From Methylococcus geothermalis (lineage in GTDB: Bacteria > Pseudomonadota > Gammaproteobacteria > Methylococcales > Methylococcaceae), in NCBI RefSeq assembly GCF_012769535.1, contig NZ_CP046565.1:2184501-2248500 (forward strand): a stretch of 64,000 nucleotides of DNA, given 5' to 3'. A program made the translations under genes and the position numbers. Of the stretch, positions 25,442-35,588 are shown piece by piece; the stretch's first letter is position 1; each line of letters starts with the position of its first letter. The notes under the pieces are model-generated. The model ran no database searches, was not told the DNA's origin, and worked only from the letters and a program-made list of their open reading frames with translations.

Positions 25442-26656
25442 ATGGAAAGCCAGGCGGTTCATCAGTTTTTTTTCCAATTGATGGTCATTTTGCTGACCGC
25501 CCGGTTATTTGCCGAGCTGTTCGCGCGCCTGCGCAGTCCGTCCGTGGTGGGCGAACTCCTGGCCGGTGTGATCCTCGGCCCGAGCCTTTTGGGTTGGCTG
25601 GAAGCCAGTCCCGTGATCGGGCTCTTGGCGGAAATCGGCATCATTCTGCTGCTGTTCGAAGTCGGCTTGGAAACCGACATCCGGCAGCTCGCCAGGACGG
25701 GAGGGCGGGCACTGTTCGTCGCGGTCAGCGGTTTCGTCCTCCCTTTCGCCTTCGGCGCCGGCATCGGATACTTGGCGTTCGGTTTCAGCCTGTTGGAGGC
25801 TTTCTTCGTCGGCGGTACGCTGACGGCGACGAGCATCGGCATTACCGTTCGCGTGCTGACCGATCTGCAGCGCCGCCATGGCAGGGAGGCCCAGGTGGTG
25901 CTGGGCGCCGCCGTCATCGACGACATTCTGGGCGTGATTCTGCTGGCGCTGCTGTATGAATTCTCGCTGGCCGGCAGCGTCGATCCGGCCAATGCGGTCC
26001 GTGTCATGGCTTTCATCGGTGTGTTCTTCGTGCTGGCGCCGCTGTTCGCCAGGCTGATTTCGCTGGCGATCCGCCAGTTTGCCCGGATCAGCCGGACCGA
26101 TGGCCTGATTCCGACACTGATTGTGTCTTTGGTGCTGTTCTTCGCCTGGCTGGCGCATGCCATGGGCGCACCGGAGCTGCTGGGCGGGTTCGCCGCGGGA
26201 CTGGCCCTGTCGCGGCGCTTCTTTCTTCCTTTCGGCTTGGCCTTGCATCACGACACGGATTTCGCCGGACGCATCGAGGATCAGATGCGCCCCATCATCC
26301 ATCTGTTCGTGCCGATCTTCTTCGTCATGGTCGGGCTGTCGCTGAACCTTCGCGCGGTGGATTGGGGTTCGCCGTTCATCTGGTCGCTGTCCCTCAGCCT
26401 GTTCGCCGCAGCGATATCGGGGAAGCTTCTGGGCGCCCTCTTGCTCAGGGGACCGTGGAGGGAGCGCTTCGCCATAGGCATCGCCATGATTCCCCGGGGC
26501 GAGGTCGGCCTCGTCTTCGCGGAACTCGGGCGCACCTCGGGCATTCTGGACAACGAAACCTACGCCGCCCTGATCATCGTCATCGCGCTTACGACACTGC
26601 TCGCTCCGATCTTGCTGAAAGATGTCTACCGCCGGTATCTTCCGCTAGAAAATTGA
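25442..26656 (+). CDS. CPA2-family cation/proton antiporter (KefB/YbaL-type membrane domain)
   Basis: The 404-residue inner-membrane antiporter shows the family segments LRSPSVVGELLAGVILGPSL, the ion-site motif VIDDILGVILLAL and the C-terminal IPRGEVGLVFAELG. It ends after the membrane domain, with no TrkA-N (RCK) domain as in KefB/KefC; it is therefore an ungated Na+/H+ or K+/H+ exchanger of NapA/GerN type. ATG 25442 has AAGGAGG 6 bases upstream, deciding it over the longer frame from 25400. It is followed 48 bases later by nhaD in the same direction. Confidence 0.9.
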   Translation: MESQAVHQFFFQLMVILLTARLFAELFARLRSPSVVGELLAGVILGPSLLGWLEASPVIGLLAEIGIILLLFEVGLETDIRQLARTGGRALFVAVSGFVLPFAFGAGIGYLAFGFSLLEAFFVGGTLTATSIGITVRVLTDLQRRHGREAQVVLGAAVIDDILGVILLALLYEFSLAGSVDPANAVRVMAFIGVFFVLAPLFARLISLAIRQFARISRTDGLIPTLIVSLVLFFAWLAHAMGAPELLGGFAAGLALSRRFFLPFGLALHHDTDFAGRIEDQMRPIIHLFVPIFFVMVGLSLNLRAVDWGSPFIWSLSLSLFAAAISGKLLGALLLRGPWRERFAIGIAMIPRGEVGLVFAELGRTSGILDNETYAALIIVIALTTLLAPILLKDVYRRYLPLEN

Positions 26657-26704
26657 CTACCATACGTGGTTTTTGCGCGGTGTGTCGCCGCAAGTGGAGA
26701 CAGC

Positions 26705-28150
26705 ATGAATTGTTCGAGGATCATTCCGTTTCGAGCCTTGGCCGCGGCGGGGCTGGCCATGACGCCTCTGGCGGCGTCGGCCATGCCCGGTTTGCCCCGC
26801 TCCCTGGACCTGAGCGGCCATGCCGTGGGTTACCTCGCGTTGGCGTTGTTCGGCATCGCCTATGTCTTCGTGGTGCTCGAGGAGGTACTCGAGCTGCGCA
26901 AGTCCAAGCCCATGATGGCGGCGGCGGCGCTGATCTGGGTGGCCATCGCCGTCGTCTACAAAGGCGAGGGCATGTCCGACGTAGCCGAAGCGGCCATTCG
27001 CCACGATGTGCTGGATTACGGCGAACTGCTGCTGTTCCTGATCGTTTCCATCGCCTATATCAACGCCATGGAGGAACGGCGGGTTTTCGACAGCCTGCGG
27101 TCCTGGCTGGTCAACCGGGGTTTCGGCTACCGCAAGCTGTTTTGGGTGACCGGTGTGCTGGCCTTCTTCATCTCCTCCGTCTCCAACAACATGACCACGG
27201 CCATGCTGATGTGTGCAGTGGTCATGGCAGTGGGCAAGGACAATCCGAAATTCGTGGGTCTTTCCTGCGTCAACACGGTCGTGGCGGCGAATGCCGGCGG
27301 CGCATTCTGTCCGTTCGGCGACATCACCACCCTGATGGTGTGGCAGAAGGGCATCGTGGAGTTCTGGACCTTCTTCAAGCTGTTCGTCCCGTCGGTGGTG
27401 AATTTCATCATTCCGGCCGGACTGATGCATTTCGCCGTGCCGAAAGGGCGGCCGGCGCCGCTCGTGGCCAAGGTCACCATGCGCCGCGGCGCCAAGCGGA
27501 TCGTGCTGCTGTTCCTGCTGACCGTGCTGACCGCCGTCGGTTTTCAGAACGGGCTGCAGCTGCCGGCCGCGGTCGGCATGATGGCCGGACTGACCTACCT
27601 GCAGCTGTTCGGCTATTTCCTCCACGTGACCCACAGCGACGAACCCGAAGTCGGCATCGATCCGATGGCGGGCGAGGCCGTGACGGCGGAGGAGCCGGAA
27701 AGCACGTTCCGTTTCGACGTCTTCCACCATCTCGCCCGCATGGAGTGGGACACCTTGCTGTTCTTCTACGGGGTGGTCTTGTGCGTGGGAGGACTGAATT
27801 TCATCGGCTATCTGCACCATCTGTCCGATTTCCTGTACGGCGATCTCGGAGCGACCTCGGCGAATACGCTCGTCGGCATCATTTCCGCGCTGGTCGACAA
27901 CATCCCGGTGATGTTCGCGATCCTCTCCATGCACCCGGAGATGTCCACGGGCCAGTGGCTGCTGGTGACGCTCACCGCCGGTGTCGGCGGCAGCCTGCTT
28001 TCCGTCGGTTCCGCGGCGGGTGTGGCCCTGATGGGGCAGGCCAAGGGCGTCTATACCTTCGTCACGCACCTGAAATGGGCGCCCGCGATCGTTCTGGGCT
28101 ATCTGGCGAGTATCGGGGCGCATTTCCTGATCAACGCCGAAATGTTCTGA
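26705..28150 (+). CDS. nhaD: Na+/H+ antiporter NhaD
   Basis: The 481-residue antiporter is of the ArsB/NhaD superfamily. Diagnostic pieces are SVSNNMTTAMLMCAVVMAVG and the pseudo-repeat SALVDNIPVMFAILSM, whose NNMTT and DNIP loops form the ion site, plus GGAFCPFGDITTLMVWQKGI. ATG 26705 is preferred because GGAGA lies 5-9 bases upstream; the N-terminus then resembles a cleavable or first-TM signal (ALAAAGLAMTPLAASA). Paired with the CPA2 antiporter it points to sodium or pH homeostasis. NhaD is typical of halotolerant or alkali-adapted gammaproteobacteria. Confidence 0.93.
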   Translation: MNCSRIIPFRALAAAGLAMTPLAASAMPGLPRSLDLSGHAVGYLALALFGIAYVFVVLEEVLELRKSKPMMAAAALIWVAIAVVYKGEGMSDVAEAAIRHDVLDYGELLLFLIVSIAYINAMEERRVFDSLRSWLVNRGFGYRKLFWVTGVLAFFISSVSNNMTTAMLMCAVVMAVGKDNPKFVGLSCVNTVVAANAGGAFCPFGDITTLMVWQKGIVEFWTFFKLFVPSVVNFIIPAGLMHFAVPKGRPAPLVAKVTMRRGAKRIVLLFLLTVLTAVGFQNGLQLPAAVGMMAGLTYLQLFGYFLHVTHSDEPEVGIDPMAGEAVTAEEPESTFRFDVFHHLARMEWDTLLFFYGVVLCVGGLNFIGYLHHLSDFLYGDLGATSANTLVGIISALVDNIPVMFAILSMHPEMSTGQWLLVTLTAGVGGSLLSVGSAAGVALMGQAKGVYTFVTHLKWAPAIVLGYLASIGAHFLINAEMF

Positions 28151-28157
28151 TGGCGCG

Positions 28158-28355
28158 TCAAATGTGCAACGGCGGGCAGTTTCGTTTGGGTTTCGCCCGA
28201 GCGGCATAGGGCCTGATTCTCGCCATCTTGCCCTGGTTGACCACGTAGACCGAGGCATAGGGCTCGCCTTCGCGGGGACCGGATTTGCCGGGCCGGGTCC
28301 CGTGCAGGCGGAGCACGGCCACAACAGGCAAGGGCAGCCGGGCGAGCGGATTCAT
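28158..28355 (-). CDS. Small basic protein coupled to the hydrolase gene
   Basis: A 65-codon ORF starts with ATG 28355 overlapping the hydrolase stop (ATGA), as in coupled genes, and ends 7 bases from the convergent nhaD stop. The sequence is Arg/Lys/Pro-rich with a hydrophobic start (LARLPLPVVAVLRLH) and a central ASVYVVNQGKMARIRPYA. No family is recognised. GC3 is high like its neighbours, but the length is too short to exclude chance. Confidence 0.4.
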   Translation of the reverse strand: MNPLARLPLPVVAVLRLHGTRPGKSGPREGEPYASVYVVNQGKMARIRPYAARAKPKRNCPPLHI

Positions 28356-29191
28356 CGCGCGAGAAAATCGGCGACCGCTTGAAAGCGGCGCCGGCGAATC
28401 GCCGGATCGATGTCCTGCAATGGATGGGAGAATTCGGGGGATTTGACGACGAGGCCGCCGCGCTCCTGCACGAGTCTGGCCAGTTCATCCATTTCCCAGG
28501 GCATCACGACGCGGTCGCGCAGGCCGACGATGAGCATGAGCTTGGTTCCGTCCTGCGGGAGCTTGCGCACCGGATCGTAGTCCTCCGGGCAGCCCAGACG
28601 GGAAATCCGGCTGGGAGAGGAGTCCACCACCAGCGCATCGTATTCCCCGCCCGCGCCGACGGCATTGGCCAGGACGACGCCGCCCATGGACATGCCGTAC
28701 AGGTAGCGGTGGGCATAGCCCTTGGCATTCAGCGCCGCGACGATCTCTCGGTAATCGGACACGATGGCCTTGAGCCGGCTCTTTCCCTCGGAAAGCCCGT
28801 AGCCCCGGTAGTCGTAAACGTATACATCGAGGCCCGAATCACGGAAAAATTCCAGCGCACCCATGATCTGATCGGCCAGCATGGCATTGCCCTGCGCCAC
28901 CAGCAGATAGCCCCTGGGATCGGCCGCCCGCAGCCGGTAGCCGCCCAGCACGCGGCCGTCGCCGGTGCTGAACGACAGCCGCTCGATGCCGCGGATCGAC
29001 CGGACGCGGCGGGCATCCGGCGCGCCGGCCGCCCGCCGGAACTGCCAGAACGCCAGGGGTTCCCGCACGATGCCACAAACGGCGGTTTCCAGATCGGAGG
29101 GTGAATTCGTGCCATGGGCCATGGGGAAAGCTCCGGTTGAAAGGGCCAAGGACATGAGCAAAGGGCGCGCACGAGGGGGCAGACGGGTCAT
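28352..29191 (-). CDS. Secreted alpha/beta-hydrolase
   Basis: The 279-residue protein starts at ATG 29191 with a signal peptide (RPLLMSLALSTGAFPMAHG). It carries an alpha/beta-hydrolase core: VYVYDYRGYGLSEGKSRLK, the nucleophile elbow YGMSMGGVV with catalytic Ser, and a probable acid/His pair in VGLRDRVVM and EFSHPLQDID. It resembles bem46/FrsA-like periplasmic hydrolases. It lies just 13 bases after the stop of the large oxidoreductase gene, so the two may share a transcript. Substrate not identifiable. Confidence 0.8.
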   Translation of the reverse strand: MTRLPPRARPLLMSLALSTGAFPMAHGTNSPSDLETAVCGIVREPLAFWQFRRAAGAPDARRVRSIRGIERLSFSTGDGRVLGGYRLRAADPRGYLLVAQGNAMLADQIMGALEFFRDSGLDVYVYDYRGYGLSEGKSRLKAIVSDYREIVAALNAKGYAHRYLYGMSMGGVVLANAVGAGGEYDALVVDSSPSRISRLGCPEDYDPVRKLPQDGTKLMLIVGLRDRVVMPWEMDELARLVQERGGLVVKSPEFSHPLQDIDPAIRRRRFQAVADFLAR

Positions 29192-29204
29192 GGAGACACG
29201 GTTC

Positions 29205-32200
29205 CTATACCAAAACCCGCTCGATCCCTCCCTTGACCGCCCGCTCCACATAAGCCTTCATCCAGTTCTCACCGAGTACATGCCGGGCGATTTCCACCAC
29301 GATGTAATCGGCGTCGAGCTTGTCGACATCCTCCCGGTAGCGCTGTAGTCCCTGCAGGCAGGAAGGGCAGGAGGTGAGCACCTTGACCGGGCCGTCGAAG
29401 CCGTCCGCTCTTACCCTGGCCGCATCGGCCTTCAGTTCGGCCTCTTTGCGGAAGCGGACCTGGGTGGAGATGTCGGGGCGGGCGATGGCGAGGGTGCCGG
29501 ATTCGCCGCAGCAGCGCTCGGATTTGGCGATCCGGCTGCCGTCGGCGGTGGCGATCAGGGCATTGACGGTCTTGAGCGGGTCCTGCTGCTTCATCGGGCT
29601 GTGGCAGGGATCGTGGTACAGGTAGCGGGCGCCGTTCACGCCTTCGAGTTTCACGCCTTTTTCCAGCAGGTATTCGTGGATGTCGAGCACCCGGCTGCCG
29701 GGGAAGATGCGGTCGAATTCGTAGGAGGCGAGCTGGTCCAGGCAGGTGCCGCAGCTCACGATCACCGTCTTGATGTCGAGGTAGTTGAGGGTGTTGGCGA
29801 CCCGGTGGAACAGCACCCGGTTGTCGGTGGTGATCTTCTCGGCCTTGTCGAACTGGCCGGCGGCGCGCTGGGGAAAACCGCAGCACAGGTAACCGGGCGG
29901 CAACACGGTCTGCACGCCGATCTCGTACAGCATGGCCTGGGTGGCGAGCCCCACTTGCGAGAACAGCCGCTCCGAGCCGCAGCCTGGAAAATAGAACACG
30001 GCTTCGGAATCCACCGCAGTCTTGCGGGGATCGCGGATCACCGGCACGACCTGGTTGTCCTCGATGTCGAGCAAGGCGCGCGCGGTCTTGGCTGGTAACT
30101 GGCCCGGCATTTTCTTGTTGATGAAGTGGATCACCTGTTCGGTGACTTTCGGTTTGCCCAGCGAGGCCGGCGGCCGGCGGGTCTGGGCGTGGCCCCAGGG
30201 TCTGAGCAGCAGATGACCCAAGCGCTGGCCGCGGTAGCCCCATTCGATCATGGTGGTGCGCAAGGCCTTGATCGCATTGGGGCGGGTGACGTTGAGGAAG
30301 GCCAGGGCCGCGGTCTTGGCCGGGTTGAAGCTCTGCTTGCCCATCTTGCGCAGCAGGTTGCGCATGTTCATCGACACCTGGCCGAAATCGATGTCGACCG
30401 GGCAGGGGTTGTAGCATTTGTGGCAGACGGTGCAGTGGTCGGCGACGTCCTCGAATTCCTTCCAGTGGGTGATGGAGATGCCGCGGCGGGTCTGTTCCTC
30501 GTACAGAAAGGCTTCGATGAGGAGCGAGGTGGCGAGGATCTTGTTGCGTGGCGAATAGGGCAGGTTGGCCTGCGGCACGTGGGTGGAGCAGACCGGCTTG
30601 CATTTGCCGCAGCGCAGGCAGTCCTTCACCGAATCGGCGATGGCGCCGATGTCGCTCTGCTGCATGATGAGCGACTCGAAACCCATCAGGCTGAACGAGG
30701 GCGTGTAGGCGGCGCGGAGGTCGGCTCCAGGCATCAGCTTGCCCTGGTTGAAGCGGCCTTCGGGATCGACTCGGGCCTTGTAGGCATGGAACGGCGCCAC
30801 TTCCTCTTCGGTCAGGAATTCGTACTTGGTGATGCCGATACCGTGCTCGCCGGAAATCACTCCGCCCAGCGAGCGCGCCAGCGCCATGATGCGGGCGACG
30901 GCGGCGTTGGCCTCTTGCAGCATCTCGTAATGGTCGGAGTTGACCGGCAAATTGGTGTGCACGTTGCCATCCCCCGCGTGCATGTGCAGGGCGACGAAGA
31001 CCCGGCCACGCAGGACGGCCTTGTGCACCGCCTCGATCCGCTCGACGACGGGGCGGAAGTTGTCGCCCTCGAAGATGCTTTTGAGGCGCGGCAGCAATTC
31101 GTGCTTCCAGGAGACGCGTACCGAGTGGTCCTGGACCCGGTGAAACAGGGTAGGCCGCTCGGCCCGGTTGGTCAGTTCGCCGGCTTCGATGCCGAGACTG
31201 GCGAACTGCGCCTCGGCCTGGTCCAGCGGCAGGTCCAGGTGGTCCAGTATCCATTGCCAGCGTTCGTGCACCGCCGCCACGGCATCCAGCGCCAGCGCCC
31301 GGCGGTCGCCGATCAGTTCCATTTTGTTGATGCCGTCCTCGTAGGCGCGCAGCGGCAGGTCGCCGCCGAGGAATTCCGCCAGCGCATCGCACAGCTTGAG
31401 CTTGTTGCGCAGCGACAGCTCGATGTTGATGCGCTCGATGCCGTCGCAGTAGTCTCCCATGCGTGGCAGCGGGATCACCACGTCCTCGTTGATCTTGAAG
31501 GCGTTGGTGTGCTTGGAGATCGCCGCGGTGCGGGCGCGGTCCAGCCAGAACTTGCGGCGGGCCTCGGGGCTGACGGCGATGAAGCCTTCCGCGCCCCGCG
31601 CGTTGCATAGCCTCACCACTTGCGAGGCGGCTTGGGCCACAGCATCGTCGTCGTCGCCGACGATGTCCCCGAACAGCACCATCTTGGGGCGGCCGTGGCG
31701 GCGGGCCTTGGTGGCGTAACCCACGGCCTTGACGTAGCGTTCGTCCAGGTGCTCCAGCCCGGCCAGCATCACGCGGGCGCCGCCGGTCTTGGGCAGGCGC
31801 CCGAGGTAGTCCTGGATTTCGACGATGGCCGGCACGGCTTCGCGCACCTGGCCGAAGAACTCCAGGCAGAAGGTGCGGGCATAGGGCGGCATCTCGTGCA
31901 GGATCCAGCGCGCCGAGGTGATGATGCCGTCGCAGCCTTCCTTTTGGATGCCGGGCAGGCCGCCGAGGAACTTGTCGGTCACGTCCTTGCCCAGGCCGGT
32001 CTTGCGGAAGCGGTCGCCGGGGAGCGAGAGGATTTCCTCGCCCAAAAGTCGGTGGCCGTCGGCGTCGTAGCGCTTGAGCCGGAACCGCGCTTCGTCCTGG
32101 TCGTGGATCTTGCCGAGGTTATGGTTCAGCCGCTCGACCTCCAGCCAGTTGCCGTCCGGCGTGACCATGCGCCAGGAGGCCAGGTTGTCCAGCGCCGTAC

Positions 32201-33134
32201 CCCACAGCACCGCTTTCTTGCCGCCGGCGTTCATGGCGACGTTGCCGCCGATGCAGGAGGCGTCCGCCGAAGTCGGATCGCAGGCGAACACCAGGCCGGC
32301 CTGTTCAGCCGCATCCATCACCTGCCGCGTCACCACGCCGGCGCCGGTGAAAATCGTCGCGCAGGGCTGATCCACGCCGGGCAGCCGGGCATCGCGTTCC
32401 ACCGGCCCCAGCGCCAGCAGCTTCTCGGTGTTGATCACGGCGGACAGCGGGGTCAGGGGCACCGCGCCGCCGGTGTAGCCGGTGCCGCCGCCGCGGGGGA
32501 TGATGGTCAGGCCCAGCTCGATGCAGTCGCGCACCAGGTGGCCGACTTCCTCCTCGCTGCAGGGGTAGAGCACGACGAACGGGTATTCCACGCGCCAGTC
32601 GGTGGCGTCGGTGACGTGGGTGACGCGGGCGTAGCCGTCGAAGCAGATGTTGTCCTTGCGGGTGTGGCGAGACAGCAGGGTCAGCGCCCGGCGGCGCAGT
32701 TCCCGGGTGTGCTCGAAGCGGGCCTGGAAGGCATCCACCGCCTGATGCGCCGCCTGGATCAGCAGCGCGACCCGGGCGGCGCGCTCTGGTTGATCGCTCT
32801 CGATCTCGGCGCGGCGCTGGTCCATCTGGCGCAGGCGATGGCGCAGCGCCTCCAGCAGCGCCCGCCGGCGGCCGGTGTTGTCGAGCAGGTCGTCTTCCAG
32901 GTAGGGATTGCGCTGCACCGCCCAGATGTCGCCGAGCACCTCGTACAGCATGCGCGCCGAGCGGCCGGTCACGCGCTCGGTGCGCAGGCCGTCGAGCACC
33001 TGCCACATCGCCTCGCCGAGCAAGCGGATGACGATCTCGCGGTCGGACAAGGAAGTGTAGTTGTAGGGAATCTCGCGCAGGCGGACGGGGCCTGGGTCTG
33101 TGTTCGGGGGAAAGGAGTCCGGGTCCGCAGCCAT
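29205..33134 (-). CDS. Large FAD-linked oxidase / iron-sulfur / CCG-domain oxidoreductase fusion
   Basis: The 1309-residue cytoplasmic or membrane-associated enzyme has an N-terminal ~170-residue helical region. A FAD-binding oxidase domain of the GlcD/D-lactate dehydrogenase type follows ([43 protein letters not shown]). Two 4Fe-4S clusters come next ([11 protein letters not shown] and [14 protein letters not shown]), then GlcF-like CCG domains ([36 protein letters not shown]). It thus combines GlcD- and GlcF-like parts in one chain and probably oxidises a D-2-hydroxy acid and passes electrons to quinone. From memory, proteins of this layout carry the DUF3683 label. ATG 33134 gives [10 protein letters not shown]; 25 extra codons upstream look non-coding. 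Confidence 0.9.
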   Translation of the reverse strand: MAADPDSFPPNTDPGPVRLREIPYNYTSLSDREIVIRLLGEAMWQVLDGLRTERVTGRSARMLYEVLGDIWAVQRNPYLEDDLLDNTGRRRALLEALRHRLRQMDQRRAEIESDQPERAARVALLIQAAHQAVDAFQARFEHTRELRRRALTLLSRHTRKDNICFDGYARVTHVTDATDWRVEYPFVVLYPCSEEEVGHLVRDCIELGLTIIPRGGGTGYTGGAVPLTPLSAVINTEKLLALGPVERDARLPGVDQPCATIFTGAGVVTRQVMDAAEQAGLVFACDPTSADASCIGGNVAMNAGGKKAVLWGTALDNLASWRMVTPDGNWLEVERLNHNLGKIHDQDEARFRLKRYDADGHRLLGEEILSLPGDRFRKTGLGKDVTDKFLGGLPGIQKEGCDGIITSARWILHEMPPYARTFCLEFFGQVREAVPAIVEIQDYLGRLPKTGGARVMLAGLEHLDERYVKAVGYATKARRHGRPKMVLFGDIVGDDDDAVAQAASQVVRLCNARGAEGFIAVSPEARRKFWLDRARTAAISKHTNAFKINEDVVIPLPRMGDYCDGIERINIELSLRNKLKLCDALAEFLGGDLPLRAYEDGINKMELIGDRRALALDAVAAVHERWQWILDHLDLPLDQAEAQFASLGIEAGELTNRAERPTLFHRVQDHSVRVSWKHELLPRLKSIFEGDNFRPVVERIEAVHKAVLRGRVFVALHMHAGDGNVHTNLPVNSDHYEMLQEANAAVARIMALARSLGGVISGEHGIGITKYEFLTEEEVAPFHAYKARVDPEGRFNQGKLMPGADLRAAYTPSFSLMGFESLIMQQSDIGAIADSVKDCLRCGKCKPVCSTHVPQANLPYSPRNKILATSLLIEAFLYEEQTRRGISITHWKEFEDVADHCTVCHKCYNPCPVDIDFGQVSMNMRNLLRKMGKQSFNPAKTAALAFLNVTRPNAIKALRTTMIEWGYRGQRLGHLLLRPWGHAQTRRPPASLGKPKVTEQVIHFINKKMPGQLPAKTARALLDIEDNQVVPVIRDPRKTAVDSEAVFYFPGCGSERLFSQVGLATQAMLYEIGVQTVLPPGYLCCGFPQRAAGQFDKAEKITTDNRVLFHRVANTLNYLDIKTVIVSCGTCLDQLASYEFDRIFPGSRVLDIHEYLLEKGVKLEGVNGARYLYHDPCHSPMKQQDPLKTVNALIATADGSRIAKSERCCGESGTLAIARPDISTQVRFRKEAELKADAARVRADGFDGPVKVLTSCPSCLQGLQRYREDVDKLDADYIVVEIARHVLGENWMKAYVERAVKGGIERVLV

Positions 33135-33245
33135 GCCGTGGTTTCTCTTTGCCAATAAAGGCGCGATTCTATCGCGCGGGCCGGGCCGGAAATACGGCCG
33201 GGCGCGCAATAGAGATGATCGGAATCCGAATCCTGCCGGCGGGGC

Positions 33246-34721
33246 TCAAGCCGGCGGGCCCATCCCGCCCAGGCAAAGGTATTTGAGTTCCAGGTATTCG
33301 TCGATGCCGTGGCGCGAACCCTCGCGGCCGATGCCGGACTGCTTGACCCCGCCGAAAGGCGCGACGTCATAGGACAACATGCCGGTGTTGACGCCGACCA
33401 TGCCGTATTCCAGCGCTTCGCCGACGCGGAAAGCGCGGGCCAGGTCGCGGGTGTAAAAATAAGCGGCGAGGCCGTATTCGGTGGCGTTGGCGATCGCTAA
33501 GGCTTCGTCTTCGGAACCAAAGCGCAGCAATGGCGCCACCGGCCCGAAGGTTTCCTCGCGAGTGCACAGCATCTCCGGCGTGACTTCCGCAAGCACCGTA
33601 GGCTGGAAAAACCGTCCGCCCAGCTCGTGGCGCTCGCCGCCGGCCAGCACCCGGGCGCCTTTGTCCAGCGCATCGGCGATGTGGTGCTCCACCTTGGCCA
33701 CCGCGCTGACGTCGATGAGCGGCCCTTGGACGACGCCTTCGTCCATGCCGTTGCCGACCTTGAGCGTGCGCACTTTGGCCGCGAGGCGTTCGGCGAAGGC
33801 GTCGTAGATCGAATCGTGGATCAGGAAACGGTTGGTGCAGACGCAGGTCTGGCCGGCGTTGCGATATTTCGACAGCAACGCGCCCTCGACCGCCGCGTCC
33901 AGATCGGCGTCCTCGAACACGATGAAGGGCGCGTTGCCGCCCAGCTCCAGCGAGACCTTCTTCACCGTCTCGGCGCATTGCGCCATCAAGAGGCGTCCGA
34001 CCTCGGTCGAGCCGGTAAAGGAGAGTTTGCGGACTTGCGGGCTGGAGGTCAGTTCGCCACCGATCGTTGCCGGATCGCCGGTCACGAGGTTGACGACGCC
34101 CGGCGGAAAGCCGGCCTGTACCGCCAGCTCGGCCAGGGCGAGGGCGGTCAGCGGCGTCTGCTCGGCGGGCTTGACCACCACGGTGCAGCCGGCGGCCAGG
34201 GCCGGCGCGATCTTGCGGGTGATCATCGCCGCCGGGAAATTCCACGGCGTGATGGCTGCGCACACGCCGATGGGCTGGCGGATGGCCAGCAGCCGTTTGT
34301 CGGCCACCGGCGAGGGGATGGTTTCGCCGTAGGCGCGCCGGGCTTCCTCCGCGAACCATTCGACGAAGCCGGCGGCATAGACGATCTCGTTACGCGCCTC
34401 GGCCAGCGGCTTGCCTTGTTCCGCGGTGATGATGCGGCCGAGGTCGTCGGTAAGGCTCAGGATCAGCTCGTACCAGCGGCGCAGCACGGCGGCACGCTCC
34501 TTGGCGGTCTTGCCGCGCCAGCCGGCCCAGGCGTTCTGGGCGGCGGCGATGGCCCGCAAGGTTTCAGCCGTACCCATGGCAGGAACGCGGGCCAGAATAT
34601 CGCCTGTGGCCGGGTTGGTAACGGGAAAAGTCATTGAGCTGTCGGCACCAACCCATTGGCCGTCGATCAGGCACTGCGTGCGCAGCAGGCCGGGCTGGGA
34701 GAGTCGGAGTTCATGGCTCAT
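33246..34721 (-). CDS. gabD: Succinate-semialdehyde dehydrogenase (NADP-type)
   Basis: The 491-residue aldehyde dehydrogenase has catalytic Glu in VSLELGGNAPFIVF, catalytic Cys in NAGQTCVCTNRF and the cofactor region ITPWNFPAAMITRKIAPALA. The C-terminus PFGGVKQSGIGREGSRHGID (then EYLELKYLCLGG) is that of GabD. It would oxidise succinate semialdehyde to succinate. The Cys-Val-Cys arrangement is the family's redox-sensitive pair. The chosen ATG (34721) removes 38 non-family residues. In methanotrophs with weak 2-oxoglutarate dehydrogenase flux this enzyme could help complete the TCA cycle (inference). It is divergent from the periplasmic protein gene. Confidence 0.93.
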   Translation of the reverse strand: MSHELRLSQPGLLRTQCLIDGQWVGADSSMTFPVTNPATGDILARVPAMGTAETLRAIAAAQNAWAGWRGKTAKERAAVLRRWYELILSLTDDLGRIITAEQGKPLAEARNEIVYAAGFVEWFAEEARRAYGETIPSPVADKRLLAIRQPIGVCAAITPWNFPAAMITRKIAPALAAGCTVVVKPAEQTPLTALALAELAVQAGFPPGVVNLVTGDPATIGGELTSSPQVRKLSFTGSTEVGRLLMAQCAETVKKVSLELGGNAPFIVFEDADLDAAVEGALLSKYRNAGQTCVCTNRFLIHDSIYDAFAERLAAKVRTLKVGNGMDEGVVQGPLIDVSAVAKVEHHIADALDKGARVLAGGERHELGGRFFQPTVLAEVTPEMLCTREETFGPVAPLLRFGSEDEALAIANATEYGLAAYFYTRDLARAFRVGEALEYGMVGVNTGMLSYDVAPFGGVKQSGIGREGSRHGIDEYLELKYLCLGGMGPPA

Positions 34722-34863
34722 CGGCGGATTCCACAAAAGAATGGATGTGCCCGCGCCGTGTACGGCATTTCGCACATTTTCGGCGCGGTAGTACCATGAT
34801 GCACCATGAGGCCGCAGGCGTCTTAAGCGCATCACAACGAAAGTCGAAAGAGGAGAATCGTAT

Positions 34864-35562
34864 ATGAACGTACCAAAGAATGGATCGGAAGGGGCCGCGT
34901 CCCGGCTGAAAATCGCGGCGGCGATGCTGTTGATGCTCGGATGGGGCAGCAGTCGAGCCGAGCCCGAACCGGCTCAGCCGCAAACCTTTTCGCCGGACAC
35001 GGCCTCGATTTCCCCGGCGGTGAAGCAAAAGGTTCTCGAGCACATGAAACAGACCAACCTGGAGCGTCTGAAAGGCTGGCCGGGAATCATCTTCTACTGC
35101 CCCGTGGAAGAAGCGGAAAATCCGGCGGTCAAGGCCATCTGCACCGCCGTGAACGCCGATATCGGCAACCTGATGGCGGAACACAAGATTCCGTTCCAGA
35201 TCGCCAAGAGCTCGTTCGACATGCATTTCCTGCCGCATATGTCGGGCCGGCTGCTGCTCGTCGTCGACCTGGCGGCGACGCCGGCCGGCGCCCAGCCCGC
35301 GGCGATTTCAGCCGAAGTCCAGGGGCTGGCCCACTACGCCCACGCGGTGAACTGGTCATCCGAACTCTATCCCGAGTCCGGCGGCAAGGACAAGAGCCCG
35401 CTGGAAGTGCCCCAGCACGTCGATGCGCTGCTGTGGGAAAGCAACTTCATTTTCGCCACACCCGGCGATCAGTCCACCCTGGTGGAACAGTCGAAGGCCG
35501 CGATCGAAGAAAGGGTCAGGAACTTTCTCGCCGAGTTCGACCGGGTCAACCACAAGCGCTGA
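34864..35562 (+). CDS. Periplasmic protein of unknown function
   Basis: The 232-residue protein has a clear signal peptide (KIAAAMLLMLGWGSSRA, cleavage near residue 32). The mature part is soluble and mixed alpha/beta (RLKGWPGIIFYCPVEEAENP, LLLVVDLAATPAG) with two Cys that could form a disulfide (FYCPVEEAENPAVKAIC). I recognise no family. It begins after AGGAG and lies 26 bases before the ubiquinone-type hydroxylase gene, so the two are probably cotranscribed. Confidence 0.8.
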   Translation: MNVPKNGSEGAASRLKIAAAMLLMLGWGSSRAEPEPAQPQTFSPDTASISPAVKQKVLEHMKQTNLERLKGWPGIIFYCPVEEAENPAVKAICTAVNADIGNLMAEHKIPFQIAKSSFDMHFLPHMSGRLLLVVDLAATPAGAQPAAISAEVQGLAHYAHAVNWSSELYPESGGKDKSPLEVPQHVDALLWESNFIFATPGDQSTLVEQSKAAIEERVRNFLAEFDRVNHKR

Positions 35563-35588
35563 AACGGTTTTCCGCCAGCGGGAGAGAA

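Noticed and set aside
31620-33158. Plus-strand open frame of about 510 codons
   Set aside because: Antisense shadow of the FAD/Fe-S oxidoreductase; no motifs.
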